Part shown: positions 58,579 to 64,000 of the stretch, piece by piece
Numbering within the stretch: the stretch's first letter is position 1
How the letters are laid out: every line of letters starts with the position of its first letter
Assembly (NCBI GenBank): GCA_022800935.1
Contig: JAAWRH010000012.1
Location: 1 to 64,000 of the forward strand
Source: Oscillospiraceae bacterium
Lineage (GTDB): Bacteria > Bacillota > Clostridia > Oscillospirales > Ruminococcaceae
Direction: 5' to 3'
DNA: 64,000 nt
Notes under the pieces: model-generated
Databases searched by the model: none
The model's input: the letters and a program-made list of their open reading frames with translations, nothing else
Told to the model about the DNA's origin: nothing
Made by a program: the position numbers and the translations under genes

Positions 58579-60525
58579 GTGGGGACTATTTCTAGTCGTT
58601 GGGAGGAAATTGCCGCCAGAGCCGGTAAGCTGGATTTCCTGGCGGAAAAAGCCCGCCAGCTTCCGCTGGAACCGGGGGTCTACCGGATGCGGGACAAAAA
58701 CGGCCATATTATCTATGTGGGAAAGGCCAAAGCCCTCCGCAGTCGGGTGAGCAGCTATTTCCGCAGTGTGGAAAAGCATACCGAAAAGGTCTATAGTATG
58801 GTCATGAATGTCTGGGATTTCGATACCATTATCTGCGACAGCGAATTTGAGGCCCTCATCCTGGAGTGCAGCCTCATCAAGCAGAACAATCCCAAATACA
58901 ATATCCTCCTGAAGGACGACAAGGGCTACCACTATATCCAGATATGGCCCAAAGAGTGGAGCCGAATCACCGCCCAGAAAAATAAACCCCAGGAGGGAGC
59001 CAGGCTGATAGGACCGTATATCAGCTCCTTTACCGTCCATGAGACGGTGGACGAGGTCAATAAAATTTTCTGCCTGCCCACCTGCAGCCGAAAATTTCCC
59101 CAGGACTTCGGGCGGGAAAGGCCCTGCCTGAACTACCACATCCACCAGTGCATGGGAGTGTGCCAGGGAAAGATTTCCCTGGAGGAGTACCAGGAGATCA
59201 TTGAGCAGGCGGTGGACTTTATCAACGGCGGTTCGGCGGAAACCCTGAAGCGGCTGAAGGAACAGATGGAGCTTGCCGCCGAAAATCTTGACTTTGAAAA
59301 GGCCGCCCGCTGCCGGGACCGTATCAATGCCATCCAGAAGATTGGCGAGCACCAGAAGGTGGTTTCCACCCATGTGGAGGATATGGACGCTGCCGCCTTT
59401 GCCCAGGACGGGGAATCCATCTGCGGCGTGATTCTGAAGATACGCGGCCAGCGCCTGCGGGACAAGCAGGAGTTTCTGCTGGGCAAGAACGAGGCCCTCA
59501 CCCTGGCCGACGCCCGGCGGGAGCTTGTCATGCGCTACTACGCCAGCGGCCAGGAGGAGATTCCAAAGCTGATTGCCCTGGACGAGGACTTTGAGGATTC
59601 CTCGCTGGTACAGCAGATGCTCCAGGAAAAAGCCGGGAGGAAGGTGGAGCTGTTCGTGCCCGCAAGGGGGGACAACCGCAAGCTGGTGGAGATGGCCCGG
59701 AACAACGCCTCCCAGCGATTGGCCGCCAACAAGCCCTATTCCAACCGGGATGTGGCTGCCCTGGACGAGCTGGCTCGTCTGCTGGGGCTGAAAAATCCTC
59801 CGAAATACATTGAAGCTTATGACATTTCCAACATCGGCTCCGAGACGGTGGTGGCGGGGATGGTGGTCTTTGAGGACGGCAAGCCGCTGAAAAACGCCTA
59901 TAAGCGGTTTTCCATCAAGACGGTGGACGGCACCGACGACTATGCCTCCATGCGGGAGGTGCTGACCCGGAGGATCAACCGGTACTTTGAGGAGCAGGAA
60001 AAGCCGGACTCCACCTTCCGGCGGCTGCCGGATTTGGTGCTGCTGGACGGCGGAAAGGGCCATGTCGCCGCCGTGGAGCCCATCTTCCGGGAGCTGGGCT
60101 TTGACGTGCCCCTGTTCGGCATGGTCAAGGACAGCCGCCACAAAACCAGGGCCATCGCCGGGGACGGTGGGGAGATAGCTATTTCCACCGTCCGCTCCGC
60201 CTTTACCCTGGTGTCCAAAATTCAGGAGGAGGTTCACCGGTATTCCATCGCCTATTCCCGTTCCAAGCACCAGAAATCCGGCTTTGCCATGGAGCTGACC
60301 TCGGTGCCGGGCATCGGCCAGACCAGGGCGAAAAAGCTGTTCCAGCACTTCAGGACCGTCAAGGCGATGAAGGCCGCGTCCCTGGAGGAGCTGGAGGCGG
60401 CCCCCGGCATGACCAAGCAAACCGCCCAGGCGCTGTACGCCTACCTGCGAGAGGAGTTTCCGCCGGAGGAGGGGACGGAACGCCCGGATGGAGAGAATCT
60501 CAACAAAAATACCGCCGAAGGTTGA
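58579..60525 (+). CDS. uvrC: UvrABC excinuclease subunit C
   Basis: A 648-residue nucleotide-excision-repair nuclease that makes both incisions around a lesion. The N-terminal GIY-YIG domain has PGVYRMRDKNGHIIYVGKAK; the UVR domain (about 205-240) has EQMELAAENLDFEKAARCRD; the RNase H-like domain contains EAYDISNIGSE, DGGKGHVAAV and the acidic catalytic residues; two helix-hairpin-helix motifs end the protein (SVPGIGQTRAKKLFQHF and AAPGMTKQTAQAL). The start is uncertain: GTG 58579 has AGAAAGG almost touching it. The last codons overlap the open frame leading to rsmD. Confidence 0.95.
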   Translation: MGTISSRWEEIAARAGKLDFLAEKARQLPLEPGVYRMRDKNGHIIYVGKAKALRSRVSSYFRSVEKHTEKVYSMVMNVWDFDTIICDSEFEALILECSLIKQNNPKYNILLKDDKGYHYIQIWPKEWSRITAQKNKPQEGARLIGPYISSFTVHETVDEVNKIFCLPTCSRKFPQDFGRERPCLNYHIHQCMGVCQGKISLEEYQEIIEQAVDFINGGSAETLKRLKEQMELAAENLDFEKAARCRDRINAIQKIGEHQKVVSTHVEDMDAAAFAQDGESICGVILKIRGQRLRDKQEFLLGKNEALTLADARRELVMRYYASGQEEIPKLIALDEDFEDSSLVQQMLQEKAGRKVELFVPARGDNRKLVEMARNNASQRLAANKPYSNRDVAALDELARLLGLKNPPKYIEAYDISNIGSETVVAGMVVFEDGKPLKNAYKRFSIKTVDGTDDYASMREVLTRRINRYFEEQEKPDSTFRRLPDLVLLDGGKGHVAAVEPIFRELGFDVPLFGMVKDSRHKTRAIAGDGGEIAISTVRSAFTLVSKIQEEVHRYSIAYSRSKHQKSGFAMELTSVPGIGQTRAKKLFQHFRTVKAMKAASLEELEAAPGMTKQTAQALYAYLREEFPPEEGTERPDGENLNKNTAEG

Positions 60526-60605
60526 CAAGCGGCCCCTTTTGCAAGATAATAGAGAGGTACCGCCCAGAGCGGAAAAAAGAGAGTGGTTTGAAAGGAATAT
60601 CGCAG

Positions 60606-61160
60606 ATGAGAGTAACGACTGGCACAGCCCGCGGCCGGAACCTGGCCGCACCGCCGGACAGCAATATTACTCGGCCGACCTCGGACATGACCAAGCAGGC
60701 GATTTTCAATATCATACAGTTTGAGGTGGAGGGAGCGGTGGTGGCGGATCTGTACGCAGGCTCCGGACAGCTGGGGATAGAGGCCCTCAGCCGCGGCGCG
60801 CGGCGGGCGACCTTTGTGGAAATCAACGCCGGGGCCATGGATACCATTGTACAGAACCTGAAGACCTCCGATATGACAGGCCGCGCGCGGATTATGCGGA
60901 TGGATGTAGACGCCTATCTGGCGCGGAACCAGGACACCTATGATATCGCTTTCCTCGACCCCCCTTACGAGCAGGGAAAGTACGAGGGGACCCTGCCCCT
61001 GGTAGTCCAGAGGATGAACCCCGGCGGGGTAATCCTGTGTGAAACCTCCAAGGAGGAGATATTGCCCGATGAGGTGGGGGACTTCTGCAAGCAGAAGGAA
61101 TACCGCTATGGAAGGGCTAAGCTGACGGTATACCGCAGGAAGGAGACGGAGGAGGAATAG
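60606..61160 (+). CDS. rsmD: 16S rRNA (guanine-966-N2)-methyltransferase RsmD
   Basis: A 184-residue SAM-dependent enzyme. Start MRVTTGTARGRNLAAPPDSN, then TRPTSDMTKQAIFNII (family signature), SAM-binding VADLYAGSGQLGIEALSRGA and the NPPY-type catalytic motif as FLDPPYE. ATG 60606 follows AAAGGAA by about nine bases. rsmD-coaD is the normal order in Firmicutes; coaD starts 44 bases later. Confidence 0.95.
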   Translation: MRVTTGTARGRNLAAPPDSNITRPTSDMTKQAIFNIIQFEVEGAVVADLYAGSGQLGIEALSRGARRATFVEINAGAMDTIVQNLKTSDMTGRARIMRMDVDAYLARNQDTYDIAFLDPPYEQGKYEGTLPLVVQRMNPGGVILCETSKEEILPDEVGDFCKQKEYRYGRAKLTVYRRKETEEE

Positions 61161-61204
61161 CCCTCCACGGGTAAATAAACCAACCGGAAAGGGTTTGACG
61201 GAAA

Positions 61205-61684
61205 ATGGCAATCGCGATATGTCCGGGCAGCTTTGACCCGGTCACAAACGGACATCTGGACATCATTCACCGGGCAAGCAGGCTCTTTGAAAAGGTCATT
61301 GTCCTGGTAATCATCAACCCCGACAAGACGCCGCTTTTTACCAGTGAGGAACGGGTGGAGATGATCCGCCGGTCCATCGACCTGCCCAATGTGGAGGTGG
61401 ACTCCTACCGGGGGCTGCTGGCCGATTATGTAAAGCGGTCGGGGGCGACGGTGATTGTAAAGGGCCTGCGGGCTGTGACGGATTTTGAGTATGAATTCCA
61501 GATGGCGCTAATCAACAAAAAGCTTGCTCCCTTTGCGGAGACGATGTTCCTGACCACTGACGCGTCTAATATGTATCTCAGCTCCAGTGTGGTGCGGCAG
61601 GTGGGGAGCTTTGGGGGGGATATATCCCCCTTTGTTCCGGAGCAGATCAGGGAGCAGATTGCAGGGCGGCTGAAAAGCCTTTAA
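61205..61684 (+). CDS. coaD: Phosphopantetheine adenylyltransferase
   Basis: A 159-residue enzyme of coenzyme A synthesis that adenylates 4'-phosphopantetheine. The nucleotidyl-transferase motif is present as [18 protein letters not shown] (T/HxGH), with [20 protein letters not shown] and the C-terminal [20 protein letters not shown]. Short spacing after rsmD points to one transcript. Confidence 0.96.
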   Translation: MAIAICPGSFDPVTNGHLDIIHRASRLFEKVIVLVIINPDKTPLFTSEERVEMIRRSIDLPNVEVDSYRGLLADYVKRSGATVIVKGLRAVTDFEYEFQMALINKKLAPFAETMFLTTDASNMYLSSSVVRQVGSFGGDISPFVPEQIREQIAGRLKSL

Positions 61685-61715
61685 CAATGCAGACTTGTAA
61701 AGGAGGTTATCCGTT

Positions 61716-62186
61716 TTGAATATCGAAGAAATTCTGGAGACCATAGACGACATGCTGGAGCATGCCTGGAGCCTGCCGCTGACCGGGGGCAGGTGTGTTG
61801 TTGACGCGATGAAGGTGCGGGACCTGATTGAGGAGATTCGGCTGAACCTGCCGGCTGAAATCAAGATGGCCAGGGAGATTGTATCGGACCGCAACGAGAT
61901 ACTCAACGAGGCGAAGCGGGAGGGCGAGGCCACGGTCCGCAAGGCGGAGGAGCGGGCGCGGGCGCTGATCGCCCAGGAGGCCATTGTAAGGCAGGCCCAG
62001 GAGCGTGCCCAGGAGGTGACGAGCCAGGCGCAGATCAAGGCCAGGGAGCTGCGGTCGGCGTCCCACAGCTACAGTGACAAGATGCTGGGGGATGCGGAGG
62101 AAGCGCTGACCGAGGCGCTGAAGAGCGTAAAGACGACGCGCAGCGCCTTGAGGAGCGCCAGCTCCGGCAACCGTTTAAAGGGCTAA
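61716..62186 (+). CDS. Coiled-coil protein downstream of coaD, function unknown
   Basis: A 156-residue protein starting MNIEEILETIDDMLEHAWSL, with PLTGGRCVVDAMKVRDLIEEI and a long Ala/Glu/Arg-rich helix (about 55-145; AREIVSDRNEILNEAKREGE, ARALIAQEAIVRQAQERAQE). It resembles ATP-synthase b-subunit or DivIVA-like stalks but lacks a membrane segment. Similar small coiled-coil genes occur next to coaD in other Clostridia; the function is unknown to me. The TTG start at 61716 follows AAAGGAGG. Confidence 0.75.
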   Translation: MNIEEILETIDDMLEHAWSLPLTGGRCVVDAMKVRDLIEEIRLNLPAEIKMAREIVSDRNEILNEAKREGEATVRKAEERARALIAQEAIVRQAQERAQEVTSQAQIKARELRSASHSYSDKMLGDAEEALTEALKSVKTTRSALRSASSGNRLKG

Positions 62187-62238
62187 GCACCGAGCGCTGA
62201 CCCTGCTGCGGAATCTCAAATCACGTTTAAAAGCTTTG

Positions 62239-62300
62239 GCCGCTTTCTCGAAAGCGGCAGAGTCCAGAGACAGAGTCTCTGGTCGCGCCCGCAGGCGCGA
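62239..62300. repeat. Cluster of three perfect hairpins in an intergenic gap
   Basis: GCCGCTTTC/GAAAGCGGC (62239-62258), CCAGAGAC/GTCTCTGG (62264-62282) and TCGCGCC/GGCGCGA (62283-62300) follow each other with almost no spacing. No T-tract follows. This looks like a mobile intergenic palindromic element; no second copy was seen in this window. Confidence 0.6.
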
Positions 62301-62355
62301 AACACCCTGCACGAACTAAAAAACGCGTAAACTCCACCTAAAAACCACTAAAATC

Positions 62356-62439
62356 AAAAAGCCCGTGTAAATCCCCCTCCGGTGGTGAATTAACGATAGT
62401 TTTTGTAAACCGACATAAGGATGGCCATCCGGGCTTTTT
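62356..62439 (+). terminator. Long-loop terminator-like structure
   Basis: AAAAAGCCCG (62356-62365) pairs perfectly with CGGGCTTTTT (62430-62439) around a 64-base loop. It could close the uvrC-rsmD-coaD transcript. A further GGCGGCC/GGCCGCC hairpin sits at 62459-62475. Confidence 0.5.
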
Positions 62440-62617
62440 GGCCCAGCGAAAGCCTGGAGGCGGCCACGGGCCGCCGACGGCATCTTTCGCGGACCGGGAG
62501 ATGGCGCTAAGGGAAGCAGATGAAGGCGCAGCCCCGGCGCTCCGACCCATGAAAATTGTGGAAAACTCGGTTGGCTTTTGGCTGACCGTACAGTATTCCT
62601 ATAAAAAAGATGTCTTT

Positions 62618-62661
62618 CAGCACCGAAAAATAATGGTTTACATCATTGTTTTTCAGTGCTG
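62618..62661. repeat. 18-bp imperfect inverted repeat upstream of the SGNH gene
   Basis: CAGCACCGAAAAATAATG (62618-62635) matches the complement of CATTGTTTTTCAGTGCTG (62644-62661) at 16 of 18 positions, with an 8-base loop. It lies 40 bases before the promoter and could be an operator or element end. Confidence 0.5.
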
Positions 62662-62701
62662 ATTTGCGTTTAAGCCTGATTTGAAATTTTTGGATTTCCC
62701 T

Positions 62702-62730
62702 TTGACATTTCCACCTGGACAGGGTATAAT
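62702..62730 (+). promoter_or_regulatory. Perfect consensus promoter of the SGNH hydrolase gene
   Basis: TTGACA (62702-62707), exactly 17 bases, TATAAT (62725-62730). The leader to ATG 62812 is about 75 bases. Confidence 0.92.
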
Positions 62731-62811
62731 GATAGAAGCAAAGGTATCATTTTTAGGGCGATTCATCTTTCGTACATATCAAAAAGTTCCGATAGAAAAG
62801 GATGGCTGAAC

Positions 62812-63852
62812 ATGACCGCAATCCACGACAGAATCTCCTTCCACAATGTGGACCACCTGGAAAAGAAGGGGGAGCTCCCCGGACTGCTTCTCCAAAGGTT
62901 TCCCGACCCGGTTCGCCTGGCCCTGGGACAGGGCGACCACGAAAGAGGCCGCTTCTTTGCCCAAGTTTCCACCGGATGTGAAATACGGTTTGTCACCGAC
63001 GCCTACTTCTACCGCCTCTCCCTTTCCTCCTATCTGGAGGATACCCATGTCATGATTTTCTGCGGGGACTACCTCCATTCCGTCCACCAGATTCCTGCCG
63101 GTAAGGTGACAACCCTGCATATCGAAATCCCCCCGTCTCTGTTCCGGAGCGAAAGCTGGGTCAGAGAGGGTGGGCGGTTTGACTGCCGGGTGTGGCGGGT
63201 GCTGTTCCATAAACAGTCCTGCGGGGTATTCTGCGAGCTGGACGCCTTTGGCCATGAGGTCCGCCCGCCGGAGCCCCAGGAGGTCCCCCAGATCAAATGG
63301 CTGGCCTATGGCTCGTCCATCACCTTTGGCGGGGACGTGCATCTGGCCTCCAACGCCTATGTCCTCCAGGCCGCCAGACGGCTGGGGGCGGACGTGTACA
63401 ATAAGGCCGTCGCCGGAAGCTGCTTCTGTGACAGCGCCATGATTGAATACCTCTCCTCCCTGAAGGGGTGGGATATCGCCACCCTGGAGCTGGGCATCAA
63501 TATACTCAACCGCTTTACGGTGGAGGAGTTTGAAAACCGCTCCCGCGACCTCACCCAGGCTTTGTTAAAGGCCAACCCCGGAAAACCGGTGGTGCTGATT
63601 ACCGCCTATCCCGCCCACGCCCTGTTCGGCGGAAACGCGGCCCAGAAGGAAAAATACCTGGCTTTTGAGGAAATCCTGAAAAAAATCAGGCAGGAGGACA
63701 AATCCCGCTGCCTGCATTTGATAGAAGGAAAGGATATTTTAAGGGACGTCCAGGGCCTTACCGTGGACATGACCCATCCCTCCGACGATGGGCACATTAT
63801 GATGGGCCAGCGCCTGGCGGAAGAGCTGGAGCGCATTCTCAAGGAAATTTGA
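62812..63852 (+). CDS. SGNH/GDSL-type carbohydrate esterase with N-terminal jelly-roll-like domain
   Basis: A 346-residue intracellular esterase (no signal peptide). Residues 1-155 look like a beta-sandwich domain (RFVTDAYFYRLSLSSYLEDT). The SGNH part starts KWLAYGSSITFGG with the nucleophile Ser, then block II Gly in NKAVAGSCFC, block III Asn in LELGINILN and block V Asp/His in VDMTHPSDDGH. Such two-domain SGNH proteins deacetylate oligosaccharides in Clostridia and Bacteroidetes; acetylated pectin fragments are a possible substrate given GH28 and GH105 nearby, but this is inference. It is a single gene with a very strong promoter. Confidence 0.87.
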   Translation: MTAIHDRISFHNVDHLEKKGELPGLLLQRFPDPVRLALGQGDHERGRFFAQVSTGCEIRFVTDAYFYRLSLSSYLEDTHVMIFCGDYLHSVHQIPAGKVTTLHIEIPPSLFRSESWVREGGRFDCRVWRVLFHKQSCGVFCELDAFGHEVRPPEPQEVPQIKWLAYGSSITFGGDVHLASNAYVLQAARRLGADVYNKAVAGSCFCDSAMIEYLSSLKGWDIATLELGINILNRFTVEEFENRSRDLTQALLKANPGKPVVLITAYPAHALFGGNAAQKEKYLAFEEILKKIRQEDKSRCLHLIEGKDILRDVQGLTVDMTHPSDDGHIMMGQRLAEELERILKEI

Positions 63853-63896
63853 TTTTTTCTCCCTTTTTATGCAGTAAAATCCAGGCTTTTGAACAC

Positions 63897-64000
63897 TTAT
63901 AGAATAGTGATGGGTACATCCGCCATGGATTCCCTGGGAGTAAGGATGCTTAACGCCTGGGGGAGAACCGAAATCTCCACCTCAGAGGGATTCCCGCCGA
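63897..64000 (-). CDS. 3' end of an unidentified gene, cut by the window edge
   Basis: An open frame enters from the right edge and ends with TAA at 63897-63899. The visible residues read GNPSEVEISVLPQALSI and end ADVPITIL. The codon use is gene-like, but no family can be named from about 34 residues. It would be convergent with the SGNH gene. Confidence 0.4.
   Translation of the reverse strand, partial: GGNPSEVEISVLPQALSILTPRESMADVPITIL

Noticed and set aside
58570-60651. Very long minus-strand open frame covering uvrC
   Set aside because: It is antisense to a fully conserved uvrC; GC-rich third positions create such frames, and it has no family features.

Overview
The window looks like chromosomal DNA from a spore-forming, anaerobic Firmicute, most likely an Oscillospirales-type gut Clostridia member. 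The reasons are an overall GC-rich composition, consensus TTGACA/TATAAT promoters and strong AGGAGG ribosome sites, the Clostridia spore-coat pair SipL/SpoIVA, a BclA-like collagen protein, HPr/AzlCD, glycyl-radical chemistry and pectin-type glycosidases. No rRNA or complete tRNA gene was seen, and I would not name a species.

Region 1 (1-15.96 kb) is the conserved Firmicute housekeeping operon on the + strand: yicC, remA, gmk, rpoZ, priA, an AAA ATPase, def, fmt, a Uma2-type nuclease, a zinc peptidase, rsmB, rlmN, prpC, prkC, rsgA, thiN. coaBC and rpe, usual members of this cluster, are absent, and two unusual genes sit inside it. Region 2 (16-24.7 kb) is mixed: a DHDPS-family aldolase, an S9 peptidase, a free-standing FakA-like domain and a P-loop kinase, a transposase-nuclease remnant with a perfect A AAA AAG slippery site, a secreted polysaccharide deacetylase, a GNAT enzyme, an intracellular GH28 and a DivIVA-like coiled-coil protein. 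Region 3 (24.8-28.2 kb) is sipL-spoIVA behind a SigE-like promoter.

Region 4 (28.6-39.9 kb) is the most interesting block. A membrane AraC-type sensor and a co-transcribed 2-hydroxyacid dehydrogenase diverge from a seven-gene operon encoding an LplA/B/C-type sugar ABC importer (no ATPase), an RraA-family aldolase, a type-2 malate/lactate dehydrogenase, a 3-hydroxyacid dehydrogenase and an ADP-ribosylglycohydrolase-family enzyme. Two 14-bp direct repeats with a 20-bp period abut the -35 box of its promoter. This looks like a dedicated uptake and breakdown route for an unidentified glycoside or sugar acid. Region 5 (40-44.4 kb) is an AT-richer island with a DUF4143 ATPase and a second LplB/LplC pair whose binding-protein gene is truncated.

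Region 6 (44.4-49.9 kb) holds a geranylgeranyl-reductase-like flavoprotein, a glycyl-radical activase, an unusually compact (571 aa) glycyl-radical enzyme and an iron-sulfur aldo-keto reductase. Region 7 (50-55.1 kb, - strand) has a GH105 hydrolase, an Asp/Glu-racemase homologue, a small secreted His/Cys-rich protein, and a collagen-like spore-surface protein preceded by its probable glycosyltransferase. Region 8 (55.4-64 kb) has azlCD, rimM-trmD, ptsH with a structured leader, uvrC-rsmD-coaD with a coiled-coil protein, a hairpin-rich 600-base gap and an SGNH esterase.
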